From: Roseiarcus sp050010035
GTDB lineage: Bacteria; Pseudomonadota; Alphaproteobacteria; Rhizobiales; Beijerinckiaceae
Direction of reading: 5' to 3'
Length of the DNA stretch: 64,000 nucleotides
Assembly: GCA_050010035.1 (NCBI GenBank)
Contig: JBEKLU010000010.1
Span: forward strand, 10,759 to 74,758
Part shown: positions 1 through 8,529 of the stretch, one piece after another
How the letters are laid out: every line of letters begins with the position of its first letter
How positions within the stretch are numbered: position 1 is the first letter of the stretch
Notes under the pieces: generated by a model
Seen by the model: only the letters and a program-made list of their open reading frames with translations
Database searches by the model: none
What the model was told of the DNA's origin: nothing
Position numbers and translations under genes: made by a program

Positions 1-1585
1 CTCCGGCGCCGGCGCCCTCAACGGCCTGGCGACGACCCTCGCGGAAATTCTCGGCCTCCCGCCATCGCCGGCGGCCGTTTCGACGGCCGTCGTTGCGCCG
101 CCGACGGTCACCGCCGCCAGCCAGAGCCTCTATGAAGGCCAGTCGGTCGCCGCGTCGTCGCTGATCGCCTCCACCACCGTTCCTGCCGGCAAGTCGATCA
201 CCGAATACGCCATCTCTGACAGCGGAACCGACGGGCATCTCGTCTACAACGGCGTCACCCTGGCCAAAGGAACCTGGTACGATTTCACCGCCGCCCAGCT
301 CGCCCAGGTGACCTATGTCGCGGGATCGACCACCGGAACCGACAAGGTGTCGATCGAGGTGTCCGACGGCGGCGCCTTTTCCGCCGCGTCCGTCGCCACC
401 ATCACCGTGACGGCGGCGCCGAGCATCGTCTCGCAGCTCAAGGACCCCGGCATCGCCGCCGACGTCGCCAAGCTGATGGTCAACAATTCCCTGACCTACG
501 CCAATGTGCTGACCATCCTGCAAGACGCCGCGGCCAGCGAGGGCGGCGGCATGAACGCCACCAAGTTCAGCACGCTGCAGACGCTCGTCTCGATGTTCAA
601 TCAGCCGAACGGCATCAGCGTCCCGGCGGACGTCCAGCAGCTCGCCGCCGACGTGGTCGACGGCAATTCGGCCAACGCCTATTGGAACGGCGGTTCGTCG
701 ACCGCCGTGCCGCTGGGCAACCTCAGCGCCACGTCGACGCAGACCCAGGTCAACGAGCTGATCGGCGAGTGGTTCCTGGGGACCGACCTGCCCAGCCTCA
801 GCCTTTCGGCGATCGGCGAGTCGAACCTCGGCCCGACCTACAAGACGACCACGCTGCCGCTCTACGGCGCCAGCGGAACGCCGAGCAATCTCGACGTCAA
901 CCAGGGCTACCTCGGCGACTGCTACTTCGTTTCTTCCCTCGCCGAGACCGCGCTGATGGATCCCTCGGCGATCGAGAATATGATCACCAGCGACGGCGCC
1001 GGCGTGTACACCGTCCGCTTCTTCGTCGACGGCCAGGCGGACTACGTCACGGTCGACAGCGCGCTGCCGGTGATGACCGGCTACGAATGGGCCAACGGCT
1101 CGACGCTCGAGTTCGCCAACGGCTCGGTGTCGTGGGTCGGGCTGGTCGAAAAGGCGTACGTCGAGCTCAACGCACAGACGGCCGCCGCGCAGGAGGGCGG
1201 GCACACGACCGGCGACGCCTACGAGGACATCAACGGCGGGACCGCCACCGCGCTCACCGAGATCACCGATCAATCGTTCAGCACCTACTCGCTGAGCGGG
1301 AGCACGTCGACCGCCTCGCTGAATTCGCTGATGTCGACGCTCGAAACGGACTGGACCAAGGGCGAAGAGATCATCCTGTCCACCCCGAACAATTCGACCG
1401 GCAATCTGGTCGGCGACCACATGTACGAAATCACCGGCGTCAACCTCGCCGCGGGCACGATCACCTTGCAGAACCCGTGGAACACGGCCTACTCCGGCTC
1501 CCTCTCGATGAGCTTCACCGAGACGATCAAGCAATTGGCCAGCGCCGACTGCACGCTCTACGCGACCTCCGGGGTCGCCGTCTGA
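1..1585 (+). CDS. Calpain-like (peptidase family C2) large secreted protein, 3' part
   Basis: The reading frame is open from the first base, so the gene begins upstream of the window; a GTG at 308 is only an internal codon. The first ~140 visible residues are Thr/Ser/Ala/Gly-rich and beta-strand-like, as in repeat domains of large exported alphaproteobacterial proteins. The rest is a calpain-type cysteine protease domain: the Cys lies in a GYLGDCYF motif (about nt 905-930), the His in GDHMYEI (about nt 1411-1428) and the Asn in LQNPWN (about nt 1466-1483), giving the Cys-His-Asn order of family C2. Calpain domains in bacteria are usually parts of big secreted or surface proteins; a role in degradation or self-processing is inference. 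The gene converges on nth across a 62-nt gap. Confidence 0.8.
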   Translation, partial: SGAGALNGLATTLAEILGLPPSPAAVSTAVVAPPTVTAASQSLYEGQSVAASSLIASTTVPAGKSITEYAISDSGTDGHLVYNGVTLAKGTWYDFTAAQLAQVTYVAGSTTGTDKVSIEVSDGGAFSAASVATITVTAAPSIVSQLKDPGIAADVAKLMVNNSLTYANVLTILQDAAASEGGGMNATKFSTLQTLVSMFNQPNGISVPADVQQLAADVVDGNSANAYWNGGSSTAVPLGNLSATSTQTQVNELIGEWFLGTDLPSLSLSAIGESNLGPTYKTTTLPLYGASGTPSNLDVNQGYLGDCYFVSSLAETALMDPSAIENMITSDGAGVYTVRFFVDGQADYVTVDSALPVMTGYEWANGSTLEFANGSVSWVGLVEKAYVELNAQTAAAQEGGHTTGDAYEDINGGTATALTEITDQSFSTYSLSGSTSTASLNSLMSTLETDWTKGEEIILSTPNNSTGNLVGDHMYEITGVNLAAGTITLQNPWNTAYSGSLSMSFTETIKQLASADCTLYATSGVAV

Positions 1586-1595
1586 GCCTTCGCGC

Positions 1596-1606
1596 GGGGG
1601 GGGGGG
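1596..1606. repeat. G11 homopolymer between convergent genes
   Basis: Eleven consecutive G residues follow the protease stop codon by ten bases. A short GC-only inverted repeat (GGCGCGCG / CGCGCC) follows directly. It may contribute to termination between the convergent genes or be a length-variable tract; no T-run follows, so it is not a standard intrinsic terminator. Confidence 0.5.
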
Positions 1607-1647
1607 CGCGCGTCGCGCGCCTGTCGAAAAGGACGAGGCCGCCTTCC

Positions 1648-2346
1648 CTAGGCGACGGTCTTGGCCTCGTATCGGCACAAGTCCGCGATCACGCATCGCG
1701 CGCACTCGGGAGCTCGCGCCTTGCAGACGTAGCGGCCGTGCAGGATCAGCCAGTGGTGGGCGTGCGCGAGGAAGCGTTCGGGGATGATCTTCATCAGAGC
1801 GTCCTCGACTTCGCGCGGCGTCTCGCCGCGCGCCAGCGGAATGCGGTTGGAGACGCGAAAGACGTGCGTGTCGACCGCGAGCGTCGGCGCGCCGAAGGCG
1901 ACGTTGAGAACGACGTTCGCGGTCTTGCGCCCGACGCCCGGCAGCGCCTCGAGCGCGTCGCGATCGTTGGGCACCTCGCCGCCGTGATCGCGAAGAAGCG
2001 CCTGCGACAGCGCGATGACGTTCTTCGCCTTGTTCCGGTAGAGGCCGATCGTCTTGATCCGCTCGACGAGCCCCGCCTCGCCCAGCGCCGCCATCTTGGC
2101 CGGCGTATCGGCGAGCGCGAACAGCGCGCGCGTCGCCTTGTTGACGCCGGCGTCGGTCGCCTGGGCGGAGAGAACCACGGCGACGAGCAGGGTGAAGGGG
2201 TTGACGTATTCGAGCTCGCTTCTGGGCGCCGGCATGGCCGCGGCGAGCCGCTCGAAAATCGCCGCGACGCGCTCGCGCGCCGCCGAGCCGGACTTGCCCG
2301 CCCGCCGGCCCGACGAAGCGGGGAGAGCCGATTTGCCTTGCGCCAT
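1648..2346 (-). CDS. nth: Endonuclease III (DNA glycosylase/AP lyase)
   Basis: Base-excision-repair enzyme that removes oxidised pyrimidines and nicks at abasic sites. The helix-hairpin-helix LPGVGRKTANVVL carries the catalytic Lys, and VDTHVFRVSNR carries the catalytic Asp. The C-terminus has the four-cysteine iron-sulphur loop with C-x6-C-x2-C-x5-C spacing. The 232-residue length fits the family. A TTG six codons upstream (2364) is possible, but the ATG at 2346 is preferred because an AAGG-type ribosome site precedes it; the local sequence is duplicated (MAQGK twice), so the start is uncertain. The gene is divergent from the DUF2244 gene at 2427, a common arrangement in Rhizobiales. Confidence 0.95.
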   Translation of the reverse strand: MAQGKSALPASSGRRAGKSGSAARERVAAIFERLAAAMPAPRSELEYVNPFTLLVAVVLSAQATDAGVNKATRALFALADTPAKMAALGEAGLVERIKTIGLYRNKAKNVIALSQALLRDHGGEVPNDRDALEALPGVGRKTANVVLNVAFGAPTLAVDTHVFRVSNRIPLARGETPREVEDALMKIIPERFLAHAHHWLILHGRYVCKARAPECARCVIADLCRYEAKTVA

Positions 2347-2426
2347 TTCTTTGCCTTGCGCCAAGCCGGCCTTATAGTCGGCCCCGGCGGCGCCGCCAAG
2401 GGCGGACGCCGCGCTCGAGGCCGGTC

Positions 2427-2930
2427 ATGATCGCTGCGCCCGCGACCGACGAAGCGCCGATTCTCGCCGTGCGGCTGACGCCGCACCGCTCGCTCGATCC
2501 CGCCGCCGTTCGCGTCCTCATGGCGGCGACTTTCGTCGTGAGCGCGGCCTTCAGCCTGCCGTTCTATCTCGCCGGCGCGTGGCCGATCGTCGGCTTCCTC
2601 GGGCTCGACGTCGCGCTTCTCTATTTCGCCTTCCGCGCCAACTTTCGCGCCGCGCGCGCCTACGAGGATTTTCACCTCACCTATTTCGAACTGCTGTTCG
2701 CGCGGGCGAGCGCGCGCGGCGCGCGGCGGGAATGGCGGTTCAATCCGGCCTGGGTGCGCCTCGAGCGCGTCGATCACCAGGAATTCGGGCCGCAAAGGCT
2801 GTCGCTGCTCAGCCGCGGCCGACGCTGGGACGTGGCGGCGTTCCTCGGCCCGGACCAGAAGGCGGAATTCGCGACGACCCTCGCTGCGGGTCTCGCGGAG
2901 GCCCGGCGCGGCCCGCGGTTTTCGCGCTGA
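2427..2930 (+). CDS. DUF2244 family inner-membrane protein
   Basis: 167 residues. Two hydrophobic segments (about residues 30-50 and 52-70), separated by a short turn, are followed by a soluble C-terminal region containing FELLFAR, WRFNP and a late RLSLLSRG segment, the usual pattern of DUF2244 proteins. Function is unknown; it is probably a small membrane-anchored protein with its C-terminal domain in the cytoplasm. It sits back to back with nth across an 80-nt gap that must hold both promoters. Confidence 0.8.
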   Translation: MIAAPATDEAPILAVRLTPHRSLDPAAVRVLMAATFVVSAAFSLPFYLAGAWPIVGFLGLDVALLYFAFRANFRAARAYEDFHLTYFELLFARASARGARREWRFNPAWVRLERVDHQEFGPQRLSLLSRGRRWDVAAFLGPDQKAEFATTLAAGLAEARRGPRFSR

Positions 2931-3002
2931 AGGGGTTTTGAGCGAATCGCTTCGGCGCAAGCCGCTGCGGCGGCAAGGCGCGGTAGATGACCGGATGCTC
3001 CG

Positions 3003-3971
3003 CTAAAACGCCGCCTGGCGGCGCACGAGCTGGTCGACGTGCGCGTTCTCCTCCGGCGTCAGATGGGCGGTCGCGGCGTCGAGTTCGGGGTCGTCGAGGC
3101 CGGCGGCTTTGGCGAAGGCGTTCCAGGTCGCCGCTTCGACGAGGTCGCGGGGCACGCCGCGACCCGTGACATAGAGATGGGCGAGGCGGTTCTGCGCGAT
3201 CGGGTTGTTGCGCGCGGCGGCCCGGAGAAAGATCTTCGCCGCCGCGGCCTCGTTCTTTTCGACGCCGACGCCGTTGAACAGCATGATCGCATATTCGACC
3301 TGGCCGGCGACGATGCCGGCGTCGGCGGCGCGCTTGAGCCATTGCGCGCTCTGGGCGATGTCGAGCGGCACGCCGCGCCCCTCGCGCAGGAGAACGCCGT
3401 AGGAATAGGCGCCGTTTTCGTCGCCGGCGTCGGCGGCGCGGCGGAAATAATCGGCGGCCTTGGCGAAATCGGCCTTGCCGGCCCCCTCGCCCTCGATCGC
3501 CATGACGCCGAGATTGTAGAGCGCTCCGGCTTGGCCCTTCGCCGCCGCCTTTTCGAACTGCGCCGTGGCGCCGGCGCGATCCTTGTCGACGCCGGGGGCG
3601 CCGTTGAGCAGCATCACGCCGAGCAGGAAGGCCGCCTCCCGGTCGCCCAGATCGCTCGCCAGGCGATACCAGCGCGAAGCCTCCGCCTGGTCCTGTCGAA
3701 CCGCATAGCCCTCGCGATAGATTTCGCCGATCAAGGTCATCGCGGCGGCGTCCTTCGGGTCGGCCGCGACGCGCTTCATCGCTTCGCGGAACGTGGTGAT
3801 GTAGAAGCCGCGTTGATACGCGCCGAACGCCAGATCGGGGGTCGACTCCGGCGCGGGCGTCGGACCGGCGCCTTGGGACGGCGGCGAAGGAGCCTGCGCG
3901 CGCGGCGCGGCCGGCGCGGCCAGAGCGGCCAGAGCGAGAAGCAAGGGGAAGCGCGCGCGGATCGTTTTCAT
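3003..3971 (-). CDS. Sel1-repeat (TPR-like) exported protein
   Basis: 322 residues starting at ATG 3971 with a signal peptide (positively charged MKTIRAR, a Leu/Ala-rich core, then an APRAQA cleavage-like site). The mature part holds about six Sel1-like repeats of 36 residues with the A-x-x-W/Y-x-x-x-A-A-x-x-G signature, covering roughly residues 70-290. Such solenoids bind partner proteins in the periplasm; the specific role is unknown. The start lies 8 nt after the stop codon of the upstream thiE-like gene, so the two are probably co-transcribed. The same frame stays open upstream of 3971, but that part is the shadow of thiE. Confidence 0.85.
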   Translation of the reverse strand: MKTIRARFPLLLALAALAAPAAPRAQAPSPPSQGAGPTPAPESTPDLAFGAYQRGFYITTFREAMKRVAADPKDAAAMTLIGEIYREGYAVRQDQAEASRWYRLASDLGDREAAFLLGVMLLNGAPGVDKDRAGATAQFEKAAAKGQAGALYNLGVMAIEGEGAGKADFAKAADYFRRAADAGDENGAYSYGVLLREGRGVPLDIAQSAQWLKRAADAGIVAGQVEYAIMLFNGVGVEKNEAAAAKIFLRAAARNNPIAQNRLAHLYVTGRGVPRDLVEAATWNAFAKAAGLDDPELDAATAHLTPEENAHVDQLVRRQAAF

Positions 3972-3979
3972 CGTCGCCG

Positions 3980-4618
3980 TCACACCGTCGCCTTCGCCAC
4001 GAGCGCCTGCGCCTGAGCGATCGCGGCCGCGGGCGAGGGCGCCAGCCACACGGCGTCGCCGAGCGCGATGAAGTCCGCCCCCGCCGCCGTCAGCGGCGCG
4101 ACGGCGTCGAGCGCGCCGGCGAAGGCGACGCAGGGCGTCTGAAAGATTTCCGCCCACCAGGCGGTGCGCTCGAGCGTGTCGGCGAGAGGCGGCGTGAAGC
4201 CGTCGCGCCGGGGCTCGCCGAACATGACGTAATCGACGCCCGCTTCGCCCGCCGCCATCGCGTCGTCGCGCGAGCGTAAGCCCCCCGCGCCGACGATGCG
4301 CTCGGGATGCAGGCTCGCCAGGGCCTCGGCGAGCTCGGCTCCGACCCCTATGATATGCGCGCCGTCCGCGCCGACGCGCGCGGCGAGCCGCGCGTCGCTC
4401 TCGACCAGCGTAGCGACGTCGCGCGGCGCCGCCAATTCGATCAGGCGCTGGAGGATTCGTTTGGCGTCGCCTTCCGCGCCCGCGGCGATGCGCGCCAGCG
4501 CGCTCGCCACGTCCGCCGCGCCGAGCGCTTCGGCGAAGCGCGGCGCGAAGCCGTCGAGGTCGGCGCCGCTGAGCGGCGGGGTGACGAGATAGAGGCGACA
4601 GGAGGAAGCGGCGGCCAT
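3980..4618 (-). CDS. thiE: Thiamine-phosphate synthase-like (ThiE/TenI) protein
   Basis: 212 residues with a TIM-barrel pattern: a YLVTPPL first strand, VGADGAHI in the middle, an IVGAGGLRSRDDA segment, then GVDYVMFGEP and a GADFIALGDAVW phosphate-binding end. ThiE joins HMP-PP and the thiazole phosphate. Several of the family's usual Arg/Lys positions are hard to place, so a TenI-like paralogue without synthase activity is possible. It is the first gene of a two-gene unit with the Sel1-repeat gene. Confidence 0.72.
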   Translation of the reverse strand: MAAASSCRLYLVTPPLSGADLDGFAPRFAEALGAADVASALARIAAGAEGDAKRILQRLIELAAPRDVATLVESDARLAARVGADGAHIIGVGAELAEALASLHPERIVGAGGLRSRDDAMAAGEAGVDYVMFGEPRRDGFTPPLADTLERTAWWAEIFQTPCVAFAGALDAVAPLTAAGADFIALGDAVWLAPSPAAAIAQAQALVAKATV

Positions 4619-4749
4619 TTCGCGCGGTCGGTTGCGGTGCGAGGGGAGACTTGCCGACCAATGCCGACAAAAGTGCGGCCGCGCAACCCCTTGGGTTTTC
4701 CCCGAGCTCGCCCTCGCCGCGGCGCGGCGCGAGGCGACGGCTCGGCTGC

Positions 4750-5298
4750 TCAGCGGGCGAAGGCCTCCTGAAGCCGCTCGAACTGAGAGGCCACCGCCGG
4801 GCGCCGCGGCGCCGGAGCGAGCCCGTTGGCGACCGCCATCGACCGATCGAGATGCGCGACGCGCGCTTGCAGGCGCAAGGATTTCAGGCTGAACTGGCGC
4901 AGCGCCGCCGGCAGCTCTTCGAAAAGTTCGGCCGCGCAGGAAATATCCTGCTCGGCGAGCCGGACCCGATGCTTCTCCGACAAGGCCTGCGCCGCGGTCA
5001 ATTCGCCCTCGTTGACGGCGCGCTGAAGCAGCAGCCAGGAGGCGACCTGCATCAGCCGCGTCGTCAGCCGCATGCTCTCGGTCGCGTAGGCCAAGGCGAC
5101 GGGGCGCCGCAACAGCCGCGACTCCTGGCGCCCGGGGCCGTCGAGGTAGGCGGCCGCCTCTTCCACCAAGGTCATGCCCTCCTTGAACAGCGACTTGAAC
5201 GCGTCCGAGGCGGCGAGCCGGTGGACGAACGAAACCGTCTTCGCCGTGGGCTCGTCAGCCGCCGACCAATTGCGCGTCGACCCTTCGTGACGACCCAT
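4750..5298 (-). CDS. DUF1465 family protein (RcdA-type)
   Basis: 182 residues from ATG 5298, chosen because an AGGAG ribosome site lies eight bases upstream; a longer frame to 5376 lacks one. The protein is nearly all helical, with segments SFVHRLAASDAFKSLFKEGM, LAYATESMRLTTRLMQVASWLL and a C-terminal helix with LDRSMAVANG. This matches DUF1465, the family that, to my knowledge, contains Caulobacter RcdA, a ClpXP adaptor linked to CtrA degradation. A cell-cycle adaptor role here is inference from family membership. Confidence 0.8.
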   Translation of the reverse strand: MGRHEGSTRNWSAADEPTAKTVSFVHRLAASDAFKSLFKEGMTLVEEAAAYLDGPGRQESRLLRRPVALAYATESMRLTTRLMQVASWLLLQRAVNEGELTAAQALSEKHRVRLAEQDISCAAELFEELPAALRQFSLKSLRLQARVAHLDRSMAVANGLAPAPRRPAVASQFERLQEAFAR

Positions 5299-5454
5299 GA
5301 ACCGTTCTCCTATCTCAGCGGGACTGCGGCGCCTTCCCATTTCGAGCGAATCGCGCTCGCCGAAGACCGAACGCAAGATTAACGCCGCTCGCTTCCGAGC
5401 GCTGGTTTACTTTTCGATAAGGTTAATGAATTCCCAACCGTTCCCGCGCAAGCC
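5299..5454. promoter_or_regulatory. Leader/promoter region of the DUF1465 gene
   Basis: This AT-richer gap lies between the DUF1192 terminator and the DUF1465 start. It should hold the DUF1465 promoter, but I could not single out a convincing -35/-10 pair. No coding potential is supported. Confidence 0.35.
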
Positions 5455-5481
5455 AAAAAAATAGCCGCCCGAAGGCGGCTA
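5455..5481 (-). terminator. Rho-independent terminator downstream of the DUF1192 gene
   Basis: Read on the minus strand, a perfect 8-bp stem TAGCCGCC/GGCGGCTA with a TTCG tetraloop is followed immediately by seven T residues. This is a textbook intrinsic terminator. It ends transcripts coming from the DUF1192 gene at 5693-5899 and insulates the DUF1465 gene. Confidence 0.9.
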
Positions 5482-5692
5482 AGGGCTTGATTGATGGGAG
5501 GCATCGAACAGAACGGATAGGAGCCATTCAGAACCCGAAGATTGGGTCGAGTCGATTCATAATTGATAATCGTTAACAGATGGTTAACGAAAGGTCCGAG
5601 TAGCGAGGCGATTCGCCGATTCGGGCCCCGGCGACGAGCGCTGCGCGGCGCGCCTGCGCCAAAATGCGACAATCCCGGCGCCGCGGCGGTCT
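5482..5692. other. Non-coding stretch between DUF1192 gene and its terminator
   Basis: About 210 bases with TTAAC/GTTAA-rich segments near 5565-5590. No supported gene is seen. It would be a long 3' untranslated region of the DUF1192 transcript or hold a small RNA; neither can be decided from sequence alone. Confidence 0.3.
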
Positions 5693-5899
5693 TCAACTCT
5701 TGAAGAACGCGCTCGCGGCGCTGCGCGTCGCCTCGCGCGCCTCGATGGCGCTCTCGAGCCGCGCGATTTCCTGCTTGAGCGTCTCGATCCGCTCGGCCAG
5801 TTCCGGCGCGGAGAGATCGTCGAGAAGCTGCCCGATCTCGTGGACCGGCGGCTTCGGGCGCTTGGCGCCGAACACGGCGTCCTCGTCGAAAGCGGCCAT
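5693..5899 (-). CDS. DUF1192 small coiled-coil protein
   Basis: 68 residues with the family pattern: an acidic start (MAAFDEDAVFG), a basic/proline linker KRPKPP, the VHEIGQLLDDLS box, then one long amphipathic helix ELAERIETLKQEIARLESAI. DUF1192 proteins are short, widespread in Rhizobiales, and often encoded near DUF1465 genes as here. Function is unknown. It reads into the intrinsic terminator at 5455-5481. Confidence 0.88.
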   Translation of the reverse strand: MAAFDEDAVFGAKRPKPPVHEIGQLLDDLSAPELAERIETLKQEIARLESAIEAREATRSAASAFFKS

Positions 5900-5939
5900 C
5901 GTCGCGTCTCCTAAGGCAATCCGCTGCGTCGATCCCTAA

Positions 5940-6305
5940 GAGCAAAGCATACCGCGATTCCCGCGCGCTTGCCCAGTTGGCGCCCCGGCGCGCTTCTCTC
6001 GACAGGCCGGGGCGAGGGAGGGCCGACAGGTCCGCCGCGCCGTCCGTGGCGAAGGCCTCACTGTCTTGACCCGCCCCGACATGCGGCCCTGGCTCGACAA
6101 GCGGCTGGAGCGCCCGCGCGCGGCCTATGATGAGGCGGCGCCGTTCGCACCGTAATGGTGAAATTCCGAGGCCCGGTCGCTGGCTTTGGTTGTCGGCGAT
6201 AGGCGCAAACCGGCCGTTCCGGCTTCTGGGGCGTTGACACCTCTGCACCCAAGGAAAGCTGCTTGGCAAGCGCCTGAAACCGGCCGAGACGCCGTGCGCC
6301 CAGCA
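5940..6305. other. Gene-free stretch next to the IS remnant
   Basis: No supported coding region. The bases directly downstream of the transposase remnant may be degenerated element sequence, but I see no terminal inverted repeat or target duplication that would fix the boundaries. Confidence 0.35.
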
Positions 6306-6485
6306 TCAGTTTGGCCCCGTGCCGCCTGACGGCTTGGCCGCGAAGCTTCCGGTTTCGCGCACCCGCTGCATCCAGCGCACCGCGCTCGCCGCGCTCGCCC
6401 CAAATCGCTCGCCAGCCGCTCGCCGCGAATGCCCAGCCTTCACCGCCGCAACCAACCGTTCCCGAAGATCGTTCGAAAGAGCCAT
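6306..6485 (-). pseudogene. IS630-type transposase, N-terminal remnant
   Basis: The frame from ATG 6485 encodes 59 residues matching the N-terminal helix-turn-helix of IS630/Tc1-mariner transposases (MALSNDLRERLVAAV, SRRAAGERFG, SAVRWMQRVRETG, KPSGG). It stops at 6306, while complete proteins are roughly 300 residues. No DDE catalytic segments follow on the same strand down to 5900, so the element is truncated and inactive. It separates housekeeping genes on the left from the catabolic genes on the right. Confidence 0.8.
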
Positions 6486-6682
6486 GCCTCCCGGCCTCCT
6501 TCGCCGGCGCATAGCTCGAATCAGAACTCACCCGATGCGGGAATCCCAAGCCGATTCATCCCGCTAGGAAACCGCTCTAGCGCAGACCGGTTCGCAAGCC
6601 GGGTCTAAAGGGCGATCCGCCGCTCGCGGACGCTTTGGTTGCGACCAGAGCCAGCGCAGCGGCGAGCCTCGTCGTACGGCGC

Positions 6683-6721
6683 TTGTACGCCGCCGGAAAC
6701 AGAGATAGTATGCTGGCGTAC
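6683..6721 (+). promoter_or_regulatory. Promoter and palindromic operator of livH (site 1)
   Basis: A -35-like TTGTAC (6683-6688), 17-nt spacer and -10-like TAGTAT (6706-6711) precede the permease gene. The 14-mer GTATGCTGGCGTAC at 6708-6721 overlaps the -10 element and matches RTAYGCTAGCRTAY at 13 of 14 positions. The overlap suggests repression. Confidence 0.6.
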
Positions 6722-6824
6722 GTTAATCCTTCGACGGGCGGGCTTCTCGGTAGGCGTGCGGGGCCGCGTCGCGGCCGGACCTCGTTCCCGGGCTCGAAGT
6801 CGAGGGCGAATTCTCGAGGCGAAA

Positions 6825-7700
6825 ATGATCGCGGACATCCTGGTTTCCGGCGTCCCGCTCGGGTGTTTGTACGCTCTCGTCGCCGTCAGCTACAACATCC
6901 TCTATCGCCCCACCAACGTCTTCAATTTCGCGCAAGGCGATCTGGTCACGATCGGGGCCTTGCTCACGGCGAGCTTTCTCAATCGCTCGCTCGTCTGGCC
7001 GCTCGCCCTGCTCGCCGCCGCGGCGATCGTGGGCGCGATCGCTCTCCTCGAGGAGGTCGTCGCCGTGTCGCCGATCCTTCGGCGCTCGCCCGGCGGCGGC
7101 GCCTGGGTCATCACGACGCTGGCGTTTTCATTGATCCTGACCAATCTGGTCGGCAAGTATTGGGGCATGGACCCCGTCTTCGTTTCGGCGCCCTGGCCGC
7201 TCAGCGCGGACCCGTTCACCATCCACGGCGTGCAGATTTCGAGCTACCAGATCGCGCTCGTCGCGATTTCGGCGGCGATCGTCTTGGCGGTGGAGGCGCT
7301 CTACCGGACGCGCACCGGCAAGGCCATCATGGCCGTCGCGGAAAATCGCGACGCGGCGCTGCTGCGAGGCGTCGATCCGTCGGCGCTGAGCCGCTGGTCG
7401 TTCATCGCCGGCGGCGCGCTCGCCGCCGCGACCGGCTATCTCGCCGCCCCTCTGATTCCCGCCTCGCCGGCGCTCGGCGTCGCACTGTTGGTGAAGGGCT
7501 TCGCCGCCGCGGCCTTGGGCGGGCTGGGCAACAACAAGGGGGCGCTGATCGCCGGCCTCATCATCGGCGTGACCGAGGCCACAGGCTCCGCCTACTTTAC
7601 CGCGGGATATCAGCAAACCATCATTCTCGTCGTCGTTCTGGCGATTCTGCTGATCCGTCCGCAGGGGCTCTTCGGCGCGGCGGGCGCGCGCGTGGTGTGA
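6825..7700 (+). CDS. Liv-type ABC transporter permease (LivH family)
   Basis: 291 residues starting at ATG 6825 behind GAGGCG; upstream codons in frame show no protein-like composition. It has seven to eight hydrophobic segments and LivH landmarks: YNILYRPTNVFNFAQGD near the N-terminus, the cytoplasmic loop RTRTGKAIMAVAENRDAALLRGVD, and the C-terminal GGLGNNKGALIAGLIIGVTEA. LivH forms the inner-membrane channel with LivM. The rest of this transporter (livF, livM-livG, substrate-binding protein) lies on the opposite strand, converging at 7804, so livH has its own promoter, which is unusual. The cargo is probably a carboxylic acid rather than an amino acid, given the surroundings (inference). 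Confidence 0.88.
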   Translation: MIADILVSGVPLGCLYALVAVSYNILYRPTNVFNFAQGDLVTIGALLTASFLNRSLVWPLALLAAAAIVGAIALLEEVVAVSPILRRSPGGGAWVITTLAFSLILTNLVGKYWGMDPVFVSAPWPLSADPFTIHGVQISSYQIALVAISAAIVLAVEALYRTRTGKAIMAVAENRDAALLRGVDPSALSRWSFIAGGALAAATGYLAAPLIPASPALGVALLVKGFAAAALGGLGNNKGALIAGLIIGVTEATGSAYFTAGYQQTIILVVVLAILLIRPQGLFGAAGARVV

Positions 7701-7803
7701 CGGCCGTTCGGTCGGGCGCCCTGCCGGAGCGGAACGGCGCGCGCGGCATTGGCGTTTCGAGTGGCGCGGAGTGCGCGGCGGGATCGCCGCGCGGCGCGCG
7801 CGT

Positions 7804-8529
7804 CTACGACGACGCGACGCCGAGATAGGCGCGCCGGACATCGTCCCCCGCCGCCAGCGCCGCCCGGCTTCCCTGCGCGATCATGCGCCCGCTCTGCAGC
7901 ACGTAGCCGTAGTCGGCGATCTCGAGCGCTCGCTCGACCATCTGCTCGACGAGCAAAATGGTCGTTCCGTCGCGACGCAGCTTGCCGACGGCGTCCAGCA
8001 CCTGGTCGACGACGATCGGCGCGAGGCCCAGCGAGGGCTCGTCCAGCATCAGCAGCTTCGGGTTCCGCATCAGCGCCTGGGCGATCGCCAGCATCTGCTG
8101 TTGGCCGCCCGACAGCGCGCCGGCCAGCGAAGGGGCGCGTTCGCGGAGCACCGGGAACAACGCGTACGCGCGCTCGTAGCGCAGCCGTTCCTCGGCGCGG
8201 GAAAGCCGCGCGCCGTAGAGGCCGAGCTCCAGATTGGCCGCGACGCTTTGCTCGCGGAACAGGGCCCGCCCTTCGGCGACGTGCAGAAGCCCGGCGCGGA
8301 CGATGTCGCGCGGGGCTACGCCGCCGATTTCGGCGCCGTCGAACCGGATCGAGCCGCGGCTGGGCTTCAACAGCCCGGATATCGCCTTCAGCAAAGTCGT
8401 CTTGCCGGCGCCGTTGCTGCCGAGCAGGACGACGATCGCGCCCTCGGGGACCTCGAGGGTGACGTTGTCGAGGATGCCGACGCGGCCGTAGCCGACGTCG
8501 AGGTCGCGAACGGCCAAGAGCACCGTCAT
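7804..8529 (-). CDS. Liv-type ABC transporter ATP-binding protein (LivF family)
   Basis: 241 residues. Walker A GSNGAGKTTL (about residue 37), Q-loop region, signature ALSGGQQQM, Walker B LLMLDEPSLGL and the LLVEQ switch segment are all intact. It powers uptake together with the fused LivM-LivG protein. Its ATG overlaps the stop of the fusion gene by four bases (ATGA), so the two are translationally coupled. It is the last gene of the minus-strand unit substrate-binding protein, LivMG, LivF. Confidence 0.92.
   Translation of the reverse strand: MTVLLAVRDLDVGYGRVGILDNVTLEVPEGAIVVLLGSNGAGKTTLLKAISGLLKPSRGSIRFDGAEIGGVAPRDIVRAGLLHVAEGRALFREQSVAANLELGLYGARLSRAEERLRYERAYALFPVLRERAPSLAGALSGGQQQMLAIAQALMRNPKLLMLDEPSLGLAPIVVDQVLDAVGKLRRDGTTILLVEQMVERALEIADYGYVLQSGRMIAQGSRAALAAGDDVRRAYLGVASS

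Noticed and set aside
5379..6269. A 296-codon minus-strand frame across the DUF1192 region
   Set aside because: It crosses the intrinsic terminator and the DUF1192 gene in another frame and shows no protein-like composition.
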